A stretch of DNA of 38,171 nt from Elusimicrobiota bacterium (GCA_023700845.1 JAMPYD010000003.1:1-38171), one strand, 5' to 3'; positions 21,904 through 31,146 are shown, counted from the first letter of the stretch. The notes: a model not told the origin generated them from the letters alone. Program-made: numbers and translations.

Positions 21904-22602
21904 ATGAACCGCTGGCTTATACCCGCCCTGCTCCTCTGCCTCGCCGCCTGCTCCCCGCAGGCCGACCTCGCCGACCCCGTCGCCCGCGGCGAGCGGGACT
22001 TCAACGGCCTCGGCTGCGTGAAATGCCACGTCGTCGGCGACGTCGGCAACGACTGGGGCCCCGACCTCACCAACCTCGGCTTCCGCAAGTCCGCGGACTG
22101 GATCGATCATTGGCTCAAGGACCCTCACGCCTGGAACCCGAAGACGGTCATGCCAAACTTCAACCTGAAGGACAAGACCCGCGCCGACCTCGTCGCCTAT
22201 CTGTCCGCGCAGAAGGGACAGGCCTGGAAGGTCAAGCCGTGGGAGACCGAGGCCGCGAAGGCCCTGCCCGCGCCCGAGCGCGGCCGCATCCTCTTCAACT
22301 CCGTCGGCTGCGTGTCCTGCCACGCGAAGGACGGCTACGGCGGCTACCCGAACAACAACGTGGCCGGCGGCCTGATCAGCTCGCTGAGCAAGGTCACCGA
22401 GGGCTACAGCAAGACCGAGCTGCACGACAAGATCAAGCACGGCGCGGTGCCCATCCCGAGCGACTCGAAGGCGCCGGCGCCCATGCTCCAGATGCCGAAG
22501 TGGGGCGACCAGCTCAGCGCCAAGGAGATCGACCTCGTCGTCGAGTATCTGTACTCCTTGGCCCCGAAGAGCACGGGCCCGGCCTCCAAGGACGACTTCT
22601 AG
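21904..22602 (+). CDS. Diheme cytochrome c lipoprotein (copy 2)
   Basis: 232 residues, one base after the ctaB stop. Lipobox LAAC (Cys 16). The first heme site CVKCH is at 38-42, followed by GPDLTNLGFR and TVMPNFNL (axial Met). The second site is CVSCH near 137, followed by GGYPNNNVAGGLISSLSK and PMLQMPKWG. It is closely parallel to the copy at 13634 throughout (DPHAWNPKTVMP against DPQAWKKDTLMP). It ends the cox operon ahead of a strong terminator. Likely electron carrier for CuA; the two copies may serve different donors or conditions. Confidence 0.88.
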   Translation: MNRWLIPALLLCLAACSPQADLADPVARGERDFNGLGCVKCHVVGDVGNDWGPDLTNLGFRKSADWIDHWLKDPHAWNPKTVMPNFNLKDKTRADLVAYLSAQKGQAWKVKPWETEAAKALPAPERGRILFNSVGCVSCHAKDGYGGYPNNNVAGGLISSLSKVTEGYSKTELHDKIKHGAVPIPSDSKAPAPMLQMPKWGDQLSAKEIDLVVEYLYSLAPKSTGPASKDDF

Positions 22603-22618
22603 CCAAGCCCAGGAAGGA

Positions 22619-22650
22619 CCCCGCCCCTCATATGAGGGGCGGGGTTTTTT
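22619..22650 (+). terminator. Rho-independent terminator of the cox operon
   Basis: A 12-bp perfect stem (CCCCGCCCCTCA / TGAGGGGCGGGG, loop TA) followed by six T. The T-tract runs into the stop codon of the convergent gene at 22649. Confidence 0.92.
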
Positions 22651-23869
22651 ATTTGGCGAGGCGCTTGCGCAGGGCGTCGACGTAGGCGTTGGGCCCCAGG
22701 GCCCGCAGCGCGGGCGTGTCCTGGCGCGCGAACACCTTGCGCGCGCGCGCGGCGCGGCCGGCGGCGAGCTCGGCCTCGATGACGGCCCACTGATCGCTCG
22801 GCCAGTCCTCGAGGCCTCCCGGCGAGCGCAGGACCTTCCCGTCGCGCACGAAACGCGTCCAGATGAAGTCGAGGGTGCGGCGCGCGTGGGCCTTCTGCGC
22901 GGGCGTGGCCGCCGGCGAGAGCAGGACGGCGCGGGCCATGTCGGCGTTGGGCCCCGAGAACAGGCGCCGGTCGACCTCGGGCAGGCCCGACGCGCGGCGT
23001 CCGGCGTCGTCCTTGGCGAAGTAGGAGGCCCCCTCCTCGACGCGCCCATCGGCCAGGGCGACCTCGCCCATGACCGAGGAGGCGTAGCCGCCGCCGGGCA
23101 AAGACATGAAGGCCTCCACGAAGCGCAGGACGGACGCGGCGCGCGCGGCGTCCGTGGACAGGACGACGGCCGCCTGATCGGCGAGCGTCTTGGCGTGCTC
23201 CGCCGGGGAACGGTGGACTCCGCCCCACACCGCGTCGTCGGGGCCCGGCGCGGGCTCGGGCCGCCGCCGGACGGCCTCGAGCCGCCGCCGGGCGTCGGCC
23301 GCGAACCCGTCGGCCTTGGCGGGGTCCTCCTTCACCGTGCGCGCGATCAGGCTCGCCCACGGCAGCAGCAGCTTGGACGTCAGACGCGCCGCGCCCGCCA
23401 GCTCCCGCCCGTCGGGATGGACCAAGGCCGTCGTCGGCCAGGCCCCCACGCCGTACATGAAGGCCAGGTCGGGCCGCTCGTCGACGTCGGCCCGCGTCGC
23501 CACCAGGTTCTCGGCGATCCACTTCGCCGTCTTCGGGTCCGCGTAGGCCGTCTCCTCCATGACCCGCGCCTCCCGCGACCACACGGGAGCCAGGTGAAGC
23601 AGCACGAGCCTGTCCTGAGCCTTCGCCCGCGCCAGCGCGCCGGGGTAGAACTCGGAGAATTCCACGAGCATCCGCGACGGCGTCCTGTACGCGGGCGCAT
23701 TACCGCGCCCCCACCCCCCCGTCATCCATGAAGGGAAAACGCCGGGGCTGATCGCGATGAGACCGGCGGCCAACGCGCAGACGGACATGATCGCGCCGAG
23801 GATCATCATGACAAGCGCATGAGTGCGTTTGGATTTGAGTTTTTGTTCTTCCGTTCGGTTGTCGGCCAT
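22649..23869 (-). CDS. Membrane-anchored DUF255-like thioredoxin-fold protein lacking the CxxC motif
   Basis: 406 residues. One N-terminal membrane helix (ALVMMILGAIMSVCALAAGLIAI) precedes the fold. FYPGALARAKAQDRLVLLHLAPVWSREARVMEETAYADPKTAKWIAENLVATRADVDERPDLAFMYGVGAWPTTALVHPDG matches, step by step, the DUF255 region of the neighbouring YyaL-like gene ([39 protein letters not shown]). Where the neighbour has CHWCH this protein has VWSRE, so the redox cysteines are gone. The C-terminal half is helical, TPR-like. It is probably a non-redox paralog. It starts 3 bases after the YyaL-like stop, so the two are co-transcribed. Confidence 0.75.
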   Translation of the reverse strand: MADNRTEEQKLKSKRTHALVMMILGAIMSVCALAAGLIAISPGVFPSWMTGGWGRGNAPAYRTPSRMLVEFSEFYPGALARAKAQDRLVLLHLAPVWSREARVMEETAYADPKTAKWIAENLVATRADVDERPDLAFMYGVGAWPTTALVHPDGRELAGAARLTSKLLLPWASLIARTVKEDPAKADGFAADARRRLEAVRRRPEPAPGPDDAVWGGVHRSPAEHAKTLADQAAVVLSTDAARAASVLRFVEAFMSLPGGGYASSVMGEVALADGRVEEGASYFAKDDAGRRASGLPEVDRRLFSGPNADMARAVLLSPAATPAQKAHARRTLDFIWTRFVRDGKVLRSPGGLEDWPSDQWAVIEAELAAGRAARARKVFARQDTPALRALGPNAYVDALRKRLAK

Positions 23870-23872
23870 GAA

Positions 23873-25936
23873 TCAGTCCATCCTCCGGCGCAATTCCTGG
23901 GGGTCTTCGATAGGAAGCCCGCACGCGTGTTCCACGCATAGGTAGGCTCGTGCTTTGGTCCCTTCAGCGAACTCCTTGACGATCGGTACGATCGTCGATA
24001 ACGCCGCCTTATCGGCTCGTCGATAGGCGGCGAAAACGAGTCCCGGTCCAAGCTTCTCCCGGGCGACGCCGACAAGTTCCTTTCCCCCGGGCAGATCCAT
24101 GTCGGAGATGATCAAAGTCGTCTTCTTCCCGACCGCTCTGTCCCAAGCGGCCAAAAGAAAGGGCATCGCGAGCGGCCGCGAAGTTAAGGAAGCCCCGAAC
24201 CGTTCCAATGTCTCGTCCGCGAAGCGCCGAAACTCCTCGCGGCCCGTCAGATCATAAAGCCGCAAGCAAACGTCGGCCATCACCGAGCTCGGCGCCGGTT
24301 CCACTCCGTCGTGATCCTCTATCGCCCGCGTGAAAAGTTCGCCGCCGTCATTCTGTCCCGTCTGAAAGAGCCCCCCGCCGTCCGCCGCGAAGCGGCGAAT
24401 GGTTTCCATCGCGAGGTCGTTCGCCCAAACGAGATGGCCGGGCTTGAACGAGGCCTCGTACAGCCCCAGCATCCCGTACGCCATGTTCGCATAATCATCC
24501 GCCATGCCGTTGACCGCTTTCTCCCCGTCGCGCCATCGTCGCCATAAGGCTTTCCCGTCGGGCGACGATAATTCGCGGCGGACGAAGTCCGCGGCGCCCT
24601 CGGCGAGCGCCAGATACGTTCCGTTGCCGGTCGCGCCGAAGGCGCGAGCCAGCCCCGCGATCGCGAGCCCGTTCCACGAAGTCAATATCTTGTCGTCCAG
24701 CGAAGGCCGCGGCCGCTTCGCCCGTTCCTCGAACAGCTTGGCCCGCATGACGCCCGCCGTCTTTTCGTCGAGCGCCCCCGGATCCTTCTCGTACAGCACG
24801 CACTTCCCCTCGAACTCCCCATGCGGGTCCGCGATCGCGTTCGAGCCCTCGACCACGCCGTACCTCGCGCAGACCCCCCCCGCGCCGTTCCCCAAGATCG
24901 CCTCGATCTCGGCCTTCCGCCAAAGATAGAACGCCCCCTCCTTCTTATGCCCATGCGGCTCGTCGTACGGCAGGCTGTCCGCGTCTTCCGCGGACCAGAA
25001 CCCCCCGCCCGGGGCCCTCAGGTCCCTCTCGAGATACCCGATCGTGCGCTCCAAGGCTCGTAAAAGCTCCCCGTCCTTCGACACGTTCACCGCGTCGGCC
25101 AGATTCTCGACCAGCTGCGCGTTGTCGTACAGCATCTTCTCGAAATGCGGCACCCGCCACGCGTGGTCCGTCGAGTACCTCGCGTACCCGCCCCCGAGCT
25201 GATCGAACAGGCCTCCCCGCGTCATCGCCCGCAAGGTCTCCACCGCCATGGTCCGCAGGTCGACGTCCCCGGTCCGCGCGTGACGGCGCAGCAGGAAGCG
25301 GACGTTCGCCGGCATCGGGAACTTGGGCGCCTCGCCGAAGCCGCCGTGCTCCGCGTCGAAGGAAGCGCGCAGGGCGGATTCCGCCGCCTCGAGCGCTCCT
25401 TCCTCCGGGCGCCCGCGCGCCGCGTCCGACGCGGAGGCGTACGCCGTCACCGCGCGCGCGAGCCCCGCGGCGTCGTTCTCGATGTCGGCGCGCCGCTCCT
25501 TCCAGAGCGACGCCAGCCTCTCGAGCAGGCTCGTCCACGACGGGCGCCCGTACCGCGAATCCGGCGGGAAGTAGGTGCCCCCATAGAACGGCTTGAGGTC
25601 CGGCGTGAGGAACACGTTCAGCGGCCAGCCGCCCTGACCCGACATCGCCTGCACAGCGGTCATGTACACCTTGTCGACGTCGGGGCGCTCCTCGCGGTCG
25701 AGCTTCACGCAGACGAAATGCCGGTTCATCACCTCGGCGACGGCGGGGACGGAGAAGCTCTCGTGCTCCATGACGTGGCACCAATGGCAGGTCGAGTAGC
25801 CGACCGACAGCAGGATGGGCTTGTCCTCGGCCTTCGCCCGGGCGAAGGCCTCCGGCCCCCACGGGTACCAGTCGACGGGGTTGTCCTTGTGCTGGAGCAG
25901 GTAAGGGCTCTTCTCGGCGGCGAGGCGGTTGGCCAT
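23873..25936 (-). CDS. YyaL/spermatogenesis-associated protein 20-like thioredoxin-domain protein (DUF255)
   Basis: 687 residues from the ATG at 25936; the ORF-track start lies inside crc[32 protein letters not shown] is the family's fixed N-terminus. The active-site-like motif CHWCH is at 50-54, followed by MEHESF and [16 protein letters not shown]. The remaining 500 residues form an (alpha/alpha)6-barrel-like region ([52 protein letters not shown]). The family is widespread and its biochemical role unsettled. ATG overlaps the crcB stop by one base (TGATG). Confidence 0.92.
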   Translation of the reverse strand: MANRLAAEKSPYLLQHKDNPVDWYPWGPEAFARAKAEDKPILLSVGYSTCHWCHVMEHESFSVPAVAEVMNRHFVCVKLDREERPDVDKVYMTAVQAMSGQGGWPLNVFLTPDLKPFYGGTYFPPDSRYGRPSWTSLLERLASLWKERRADIENDAAGLARAVTAYASASDAARGRPEEGALEAAESALRASFDAEHGGFGEAPKFPMPANVRFLLRRHARTGDVDLRTMAVETLRAMTRGGLFDQLGGGYARYSTDHAWRVPHFEKMLYDNAQLVENLADAVNVSKDGELLRALERTIGYLERDLRAPGGGFWSAEDADSLPYDEPHGHKKEGAFYLWRKAEIEAILGNGAGGVCARYGVVEGSNAIADPHGEFEGKCVLYEKDPGALDEKTAGVMRAKLFEERAKRPRPSLDDKILTSWNGLAIAGLARAFGATGNGTYLALAEGAADFVRRELSSPDGKALWRRWRDGEKAVNGMADDYANMAYGMLGLYEASFKPGHLVWANDLAMETIRRFAADGGGLFQTGQNDGGELFTRAIEDHDGVEPAPSSVMADVCLRLYDLTGREEFRRFADETLERFGASLTSRPLAMPFLLAAWDRAVGKKTTLIISDMDLPGGKELVGVAREKLGPGLVFAAYRRADKAALSTIVPIVKEFAEGTKARAYLCVEHACGLPIEDPQELRRRMD

Positions 25937-26307
25937 CAGCGCCCGCCCAGGACCGCGCCGGCCCGGAACAGGGCCAGGCCCGCCGCGACGCTGAACAGGA
26001 CGTAGCCCCCGGCGCGCAGGGGCGCGACGCGCAGGAGGACGTCGAGCTCCAGGATCAAAGCGGAGAAGGTGGTGTAGGCGCCGCAGAAGCCAGTCATGAG
26101 CAGCAGGCGGCCGTTGGGCCCGCCGAAGCCCCGCTTGGCGGCGGCGGCGTCGATGAACCCGATGAGAAGGCAGCCGCTGAGGTTGACGGCCAAGGTCCCC
26201 CACGGCAGCCAGCCCCCGAAAAGGCCGAACAGCCCCGCCGACAGCGCCCACCGCGCCAGCACGCCCGCGGTCCCGCCGGCCAGAAGGGCGCCTATGCTCT
26301 CGATCAT
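25936..26307 (-). CDS. crcB: Fluoride exporter CrcB/Fluc
   Basis: 123 residues with four hydrophobic helices. Family motifs are [29 protein letters not shown] and [13 protein letters not shown]. The last is the conserved G-F-x-G-x-x-T-T-F-S block that lines the fluoride pathway with the Asn of V-N. The dual-topology dimer exports F-. No fluoride riboswitch fits: the intergenic space to the divergent gene is only 45 bp and TAGAAT lies 6 nt before the ATG, so the mRNA is probably leaderless. First gene of the crcB-yyaL-DUF255-like operon. Confidence 0.92.
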   Translation of the reverse strand: MIESIGALLAGGTAGVLARWALSAGLFGLFGGWLPWGTLAVNLSGCLLIGFIDAAAAKRGFGGPNGRLLLMTGFCGAYTTFSALILELDVLLRVAPLRAGGYVLFSVAAGLALFRAGAVLGGR

Positions 26308-26313
26308 GGAGCC

Positions 26314-26347
26314 ATTCTATCATCCCCCGACGGGCCAATGATATAAT
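26314..26347. promoter_or_regulatory. Divergent leaderless-type promoters for crcB and the radical SAM gene
   Basis: Minus strand TAGAAT (26314-26319) is 6 nt before the crcB ATG. Plus strand TATAAT (26342-26347) is 5 nt before the radical SAM ATG. The two -10 boxes are 22 bp apart, so polymerases would compete for the same DNA. -35 boxes are weak. Confidence 0.6.
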
Positions 26348-26352
26348 CGCCC

Positions 26353-27327
26353 ATGGCCGTCGACAAAAGGTTCGTCCTCACCGGCGCGAAGAGGGTCCTG
26401 GACTCGCGCCCCATGTACGCGCAGGTCGTCGTCACCGACGACTGCAACCTGACCTGCTCCTACTGCGACGAGTACACCCCGGGCGCGCCGATCATCCCGC
26501 TCGAGACGATGAAGGCAAGAATCGATAAGTTGGATGAGCTCGGCGTCCTCGTCTACGATTTCCTGGGCGGCGAGACGATGATGCATCCGGACATCGCTGA
26601 GCTGGTGCGCCACGTCAAATCCAAGCGCGGCGGCTCGAACCTCGCGACCATCATCACCAACGGGTTCTTGCTCACGAAGAAGAACATCCTCGACCTGAAC
26701 GAAGCCGGTCTCGATTTCATGCAGGTCTCGGTCGACACTCTCCATCCCACCGACTGGTCGGACAAATCGCTGAAATCCGTCCTGCCGAAATTGAAGCTGC
26801 TCGCCGAAACCGCAAAATTCCAAGTGGAAATCCAGTCGGTGCTCAACGAAGAGAACCTCAACAACTACGACGAATTCCGGGCCACTTTGAAAGACCTGCC
26901 TTTCGCATTCGGATTTTCAATTATGCATGGCAAAGGCGGCCAGATCGCCATCAAAGGCGAGAAATATCTGGCGCTGCTCGACAAGTACGGCGTCTTCGAG
27001 GGCGTGAACTTCTACGGCGAGCACCTCAAGGAGATGCTCGCGGGCGATTTCTCCCGCCCGTGGAAGTGCCTCGGCGGCTTCAAGTTCCTCTACGTGACCG
27101 CCGCGGGCTCCATCCAGTGGTGCGCCCAGCAGCGCGGCGTCTCCTTCGACCTGATGAGCGCGACCCCGGAGCGCCTGAGGACGAACAATGTCCACAAGCC
27201 CTGCGAGGCCGGCTGCTCCCTGGGCTGCGTGCGCATGGTCTCCCACACCTTGGGCGAGCCGCTGAAGACCTTCGGCGCCAGCGTCAAGCTCGCGATCGGC
27301 ATGAGCCGGCCCAAGTCTCGTCATTGA
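26353..27327 (+). CDS. Radical SAM protein with cysteine-rich C-terminal region
   Basis: 324 residues. [20 protein letters not shown] holds the CxxxCxxC that binds the SAM-cleaving 4Fe-4S cluster. [13 protein letters not shown] is the GGE motif, and [11 protein letters not shown] and [10 protein letters not shown] follow as barrel strands. The C-terminal part has [26 protein letters not shown] and [13 protein letters not shown], a SPASM/twitch-like set of cysteines for a further cluster. The enzyme class is broad and the substrate unknown; HpnH- or MoaA-like relatives are possible but not supported. No partner peptide gene is adjacent. Divergent from crcB. Confidence 0.85.
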   Translation: MAVDKRFVLTGAKRVLDSRPMYAQVVVTDDCNLTCSYCDEYTPGAPIIPLETMKARIDKLDELGVLVYDFLGGETMMHPDIAELVRHVKSKRGGSNLATIITNGFLLTKKNILDLNEAGLDFMQVSVDTLHPTDWSDKSLKSVLPKLKLLAETAKFQVEIQSVLNEENLNNYDEFRATLKDLPFAFGFSIMHGKGGQIAIKGEKYLALLDKYGVFEGVNFYGEHLKEMLAGDFSRPWKCLGGFKFLYVTAAGSIQWCAQQRGVSFDLMSATPERLRTNNVHKPCEAGCSLGCVRMVSHTLGEPLKTFGASVKLAIGMSRPKSRH

Positions 27328-27335
27328 ATCCGCGG

Positions 27336-27352
27336 CTCGGTCCTGGACCGAG
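27336..27352. repeat. Palindrome CTCGGTCCTGGACCGAG, copy 2
   Basis: Perfect 8-bp arms around one T, 8 bases after the radical SAM stop. Identical to the core before the TauE/SafE gene at 12149-12165. There is no T-tract, so it is a poor rho-independent terminator; it may be a shared operator or a small dispersed palindrome. Confidence 0.6.
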
Positions 27353-27396
27353 TTCTTGATGGATGGCGCCGCGTCGCGCTCGAGCCCGGGAGACAG

Positions 27397-27414
27397 GTTT
27401 ATCTTAAGATAAAC
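27397..27414. promoter_or_regulatory. Palindromic operator-like site, copy 2 (GTTTATCTTAAGATAAAC)
   Basis: A perfect 18-bp palindrome, A+T-rich inside G+C-rich DNA, 81 bases before the HEAT-repeat ATG. It matches copy 1 (5418-5435) at 17 of 18 positions, and the following bases (GTGC) are also shared. Confidence 0.65.
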
Positions 27415-27481
27415 GTGCCGGAGCTGACCAACACCGGGAACGGGAAGTGAAATACCCCTGGCGAAAATCAGGTCGACCTGT

Positions 27482-27487
27482 TAGACT
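27482..27487 (+). promoter_or_regulatory. -10 element of the HEAT-repeat gene
   Basis: TAGACT, 8 nt before the ATG at 27496, no Shine-Dalgarno. CTGGCG at 27458-27463 is a weak -35 candidate at 18 bp. Confidence 0.45.
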
Positions 27488-27495
27488 GTTCTCCC

Positions 27496-28368
27496 ATGAT
27501 ATTGGCGCTCGCCGCCGTCCTGCTGTCCGCGCCGGCCGCCGCGAACCCGGCGTTCGCGCCGTATCCGCGCTACGGGACCCCCGAGGCGCGCACGGAGGAC
27601 TTCCCGCCGAACGCCAAGCTCCTGGGCGAGGCCGAGGATCCGCTCGCGGCGTTGACCGCCGAGGACGACGACCTGCGCGATGCGCTGAACTCCCCGCCCT
27701 CCCCGGCGTGGCTGATGGGCGGCCTGCGCGCGGGGAACCCGGCCGACCGCCTCGCGGCGGTCAATTCCGCGGCGGTGCCCCGCCACGTCTCCGCGGTCCC
27801 GCCGCTCTCGGCCGTCATGCTCCGTCTCGATGAGCTCCCCGAGATCCGCGCCGCCGCGGCCACGGCCTTGGGACGCATCGGCGACGCGGTCGCCGCCCCC
27901 GCCCTCGGGGAGGCCCTCAGCGATCCCTCGACCGACGTCCGCTACGCCGCCGCTCTGGCCTTGGGCCGCATCCCCGCCGACGGGGCCTCCACCCGCCTGA
28001 CGCGCGCCTTGCGCACCGACAGCTCCTGGTGGGTCCGCTACGCGGCCGTCCTGGCGCTGGGCCGGACCAAGAAAGGCTTCGTCGTGGGCGCGCTCGAGGA
28101 CACCTTGCGCCTCGAGCCGAAGTGGCAGATCCGCATGCTCGCCGTGCGCTCCCTGCAGGACGTGGGCACCCCCCGCGCCGCCGAGGCCGTCGTCCTCGCC
28201 CTACGCGACCGCGACAGCGGCGTGCGCACCGCCGCCGCGCTCGCCCTGGCCGACATCGGCGCGGAAGCCGACCTCCCCTTCCTGAGCGAGGCCCTCAAGG
28301 CCGAGACCGACCTCTCCGCCCGCTCGGCCCAGTCCGCCGCCTTCCGCCGCATCCTCGCCAAGCCCTAG
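27496..28368 (+). CDS. Secreted HEAT-repeat protein
   Basis: 290 residues with a signal peptide (MILALAAVLLSAPAAA). After an unstructured-looking first 70 residues there are about five HEAT/PBS-lyase-type repeats: EIRAAAATALGRIGDAVAAPALGEALSD, DVRYAAALALGRIPADGASTRLTRAL, WVRYAAVLALGRTKKGFVVGALEDTL, QIRMLAVRSLQDVGTPRAAEAVVLAL, GVRTAAALALADIGAEADLPFLSEAL. Such solenoids bind proteins; the partner is unknown. It probably works in the periplasm. Its TAG and the convergent hydrolase's TAG share one CTAG. Confidence 0.82.
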   Translation: MILALAAVLLSAPAAANPAFAPYPRYGTPEARTEDFPPNAKLLGEAEDPLAALTAEDDDLRDALNSPPSPAWLMGGLRAGNPADRLAAVNSAAVPRHVSAVPPLSAVMLRLDELPEIRAAAATALGRIGDAVAAPALGEALSDPSTDVRYAAALALGRIPADGASTRLTRALRTDSSWWVRYAAVLALGRTKKGFVVGALEDTLRLEPKWQIRMLAVRSLQDVGTPRAAEAVVLALRDRDSGVRTAAALALADIGAEADLPFLSEALKAETDLSARSAQSAAFRRILAKP

Positions 28369-29195
28369 TCGAGGACGCGGTCGAGCCAGCCTAGGAGCGG
28401 GGGCCGGTATTGGGAAGCCCGGGAGTAGAGGGCCTCGGTGTGGCCGGCGCTGTCGAGCTTCCAGAACTCCTTGGGGCCGGGGGCCAGGTCGAAGAGCCTG
28501 CGGCCCTGGGCGTAGGGGACGATGGGATCGTTCACGGCGTGGAGCATCAGCAGCGGCACCGGCTTGCGGCAGGCGATGAGGCGCTTGGGAGCCCAGCGGT
28601 CGGAGATCAGCAGGGCCGACAGCGGGTACTGGAAGAGCCAGGTCGGCCAGACGCTCCCCAGCTTGATCCGGGCGGTCTCCCGGTAGGACGCGAAGGTCGA
28701 GTCCAGGATCACGCCGCGCACACCTTCCCCCCCGTCGCGGTCGAGAGCGGCGAGCGCGAGCGCGCCCCCGAGGCTTTGGCCCAGGACGATGAGGCGGTCG
28801 CTGGAGCCGCCGGCGCGGGCGCGGGCGAGGCGCAGGGCGGCGACGGAGTCCGACACCGAGCCGGTCAGGGACTTCTTGCCCCCCGAGCCGCCGTAGCCCC
28901 GGTAGTCGAAGGTGAACACGTCGTAGCCCTCGCCCGCGAGCCAATACACGAACAGGTAGTGGCTCGTCATGTTCTCGCCGTTGCCGTGGAAGTGGACGAT
29001 CACGCCCTTCGAGGGCGTCTTGCGGGCGTTGAACCAGATGCCCAGCAGCTCGGTGCCGTCCTCGGACTTGAACCTCGCCTCCTGCCAGTTCCCCTCCTCG
29101 CGCGTCGGGAGGTAGCGGTGGACCTGATCGGGCTGAAGGAAGATGTTCGTGCACCCGGACAAGGCCAGCGCGCAGAGGAGGATCAGCCGTTTCAT
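28365..29195 (-). CDS. Lipoprotein alpha/beta hydrolase
   Basis: 276 residues from the ATG at 29195; the ORF track begins inside the upstream gene. Lipobox LSGC (Cys 15). GVIVHFHGNGENMTSHY is the oxyanion-hole region, FDYRGYGGSGG follows, and the nucleophile Ser is in VLGQSLGGALAL. The Asp is likely in LHAVNDPIVPYAQG and the His in DSAGHTEALY. This is the pattern of ABHD13/BEM46-type serine hydrolases. Substrate unknown. ATG and the upstream gene's TGA overlap (TGATG), so it is co-translated with the DUF4105 gene. Confidence 0.87.
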   Translation of the reverse strand: MKRLILLCALALSGCTNIFLQPDQVHRYLPTREEGNWQEARFKSEDGTELLGIWFNARKTPSKGVIVHFHGNGENMTSHYLFVYWLAGEGYDVFTFDYRGYGGSGGKKSLTGSVSDSVAALRLARARAGGSSDRLIVLGQSLGGALALAALDRDGGEGVRGVILDSTFASYRETARIKLGSVWPTWLFQYPLSALLISDRWAPKRLIACRKPVPLLMLHAVNDPIVPYAQGRRLFDLAPGPKEFWKLDSAGHTEALYSRASQYRPPLLGWLDRVLD

Positions 29196-31084
29196 CAGAA
29201 GAAGTAGAAGAACATCCCGCCCGCCTCCTCGTCGGGCACGCGGCGGTCGAGGGTGACGCGGAACTCCGTGTTGCGCGTCAGCCGCACGGAGCTCGTCAGG
29301 CGCAGCCTTTGGCGCGGGGCGGAGCGCTGCGCGTACTCGATATACGTCGCCTCCCCGAGGACGCGCCAGCGCGCCGTCAGGTCCACGATCACGCCCGCGG
29401 TGCCGCCCGCCCCGGCGCGCCAATCCTGGGGCAGGATCGGGCCGAAGCCGAGGTCCGCCTCGGCCAGGACGTAGTACAGCTCGCGCCGCAGCAGGCGGCT
29501 CTGCGCCGAGACGCCCATGCCGCCGTTGAGGGCGTAGTACATGCAGGCGGCGCCCGAGCAGCCGAGCTCCTTGGCCTGGTCCACCCCGGTGGAGAGCTTC
29601 CAGGAGGGCTTGCGCACCCACGGGTCGAGCGGCGAGAGCGAGACGATGCTCGCGATGTCGAGCCGCTCGACGTACAGCTGGCGGTCGGCGTGGTCTATGC
29701 GCAGCCGGCCGGCGCCCATCTCGAGCTGGCTGTCGGGGATATAGCCCTCGTCGACGGAGGAGAGGTCGTGCAGCGAGGGCCTCCAGGCCACCTCGGTGAA
29801 CGACCCGCTGCGCGCGACGCCCGCGCCGACGCCCGCGCGCGCGGTGTCGTGGCCCGCCTCGAGCGGGGTGGGCCGCTCGACGGGGGCCGGGGCGGGCGGC
29901 AGCCCCAGGCGTCCGCGGGCCCGCAGCAAGGTATGGATGGCCGTGAACGTCTCGGTGCTCTGCTGCAGGTAGTAGCCTTTGCGGTAGCGCAGGTAATCGT
30001 TGGCCGACTCAAGGATCAGGGCTTGGCGCTCCTTCGGGTAGAAGGCGACGCGCTTGAGATCCTCGTCCGTGACCTCGCGGCCCAGCCGGGTGGCGAGGGC
30101 CAGCTCATCGCCGGTCTGCCGGGCGCGCCGCGCCTTGATCTCGGTGACGAACGAAGGACGGAAGAGAGGCGCCTCGACGAAGCCGGGACGAGCCTGCAGC
30201 ACCCGGACGGTGTCGCCCGGGATGACGCCCCAGAAGAAGCCGGAGCTGACGTCGAGGGTCTCGTCGGCCGCCTCGAGCAAGGTCAGGAGCTGATAGGAGC
30301 AGTTCTTAGTGAAGAAGTAGTAGTTGAAATGGGTGCTGCCCATCTCCCAGCCGTGGCGTATCAGGTCGTCGATCTGGGAGGGCGTCAGGTTCAGGCGATA
30401 GTCCCAAAGATCGCGCATCTCGAGGCTGCCGTACTCCTGCGTCTTCATGTAAAAAGGAAGGAGCGAGTACTCGCCCTTGAAGGAGCCGTTGAGCCCCTTG
30501 AGCGTGTACATCAGGGCGTTGCTCGTGTCCGGGGTCGCCGCGAAGTTGATCGTGTAGTCGAGCAAGGCGTCCCCGCCCCCGCGGCGGTGCAGGCGCAGGA
30601 AGGTGTGGCCGTACATCGAGGCGGGGTTATTGAGGAAGGCGCTCGCGAAGACCACGGACACGGCCTCCGCGTCGATGGCCCCTCTCCAGGCCTCGAAATC
30701 AGGACAGGCCCGCTCGGGGAGGCGCGCGGGATCGAAGGCGAGCCGTTCCTTGAGCCAACGGTACCTGGCGGGAAAGCGGCATTGCGGATGCTGGCCCTTG
30801 GGGGGCTCGGGCGCGAAGAAGGCCGCGAGGTCCGCCTCGAGCTCGGCCGCCGGGTCCGTGCGTCCCTCCGGGGCGAGGAAGAAGCCTCCGCCGTCGGCCT
30901 CCGAGCGCCAGCCCTTGCCCTTGGGACGGTAATGGAGGAGCTTGAGCCACTTCGTCTCCCCGGCGAGGCGCGCCTCGCGCGCGCGGGCGGTCAACTCCGC
31001 CGCGTACGCCCCGTCGGGCGCGGCGGAGGCGCCGAGGGGCGCCAGGAGCAAGGCGAGCGCCAGGAGGAGGCGCGGGGTGTTCAC
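29195..31084 (-). CDS. DUF4105 domain protein (secreted)
   Basis: About 629 residues if started at GTG 31084 (MNTPRLLLALALLLAPLGASA, a good signal peptide). The ORF track uses GTG 31123, adding 13 arginine-rich residues; I cannot decide between them. The DUF4105 domain is in the first 380 residues: AVSVVFASAFLNNPASMYGHTFLRL, LLDYTINFAA, LKGLNGSFKGEYSLLPFYMKTQEYGSLEMRDLWDYRLNLT and YFFTKNCSYQLLTLLEA. The N-P-x-S-x-x-G-H and N-C-x-Y pair resemble a Cys/His hydrolase site. The last 200 residues are beta-rich, ending FFYFF, like an outer-membrane barrel. Coupled to the lipoprotein hydrolase. Confidence 0.8.
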   Translation of the reverse strand: MNTPRLLLALALLLAPLGASAAPDGAYAAELTARAREARLAGETKWLKLLHYRPKGKGWRSEADGGGFFLAPEGRTDPAAELEADLAAFFAPEPPKGQHPQCRFPARYRWLKERLAFDPARLPERACPDFEAWRGAIDAEAVSVVFASAFLNNPASMYGHTFLRLHRRGGGDALLDYTINFAATPDTSNALMYTLKGLNGSFKGEYSLLPFYMKTQEYGSLEMRDLWDYRLNLTPSQIDDLIRHGWEMGSTHFNYYFFTKNCSYQLLTLLEAADETLDVSSGFFWGVIPGDTVRVLQARPGFVEAPLFRPSFVTEIKARRARQTGDELALATRLGREVTDEDLKRVAFYPKERQALILESANDYLRYRKGYYLQQSTETFTAIHTLLRARGRLGLPPAPAPVERPTPLEAGHDTARAGVGAGVARSGSFTEVAWRPSLHDLSSVDEGYIPDSQLEMGAGRLRIDHADRQLYVERLDIASIVSLSPLDPWVRKPSWKLSTGVDQAKELGCSGAACMYYALNGGMGVSAQSRLLRRELYYVLAEADLGFGPILPQDWRAGAGGTAGVIVDLTARWRVLGEATYIEYAQRSAPRQRLRLTSSVRLTRNTEFRVTLDRRVPDEEAGGMFFYFF

Positions 31085-31146
31085 GCGGGAAATGAAGCGG
31101 GCGGGACGCCGAGGGCGCCCCACCCGCTGATCATGAGTCGTCTCGC

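Noticed and set aside
26308-26352. Fluoride riboswitch before crcB
   Set aside because: Only 45 bases separate crcB from the divergent gene, most of it is the two -10 boxes, and no riboswitch core is visible.
27336-27352. Terminator of the radical SAM gene
   Set aside because: Hairpin without T-tract, and an identical copy lies in the 5' region of another gene, so a terminator role is not supported.
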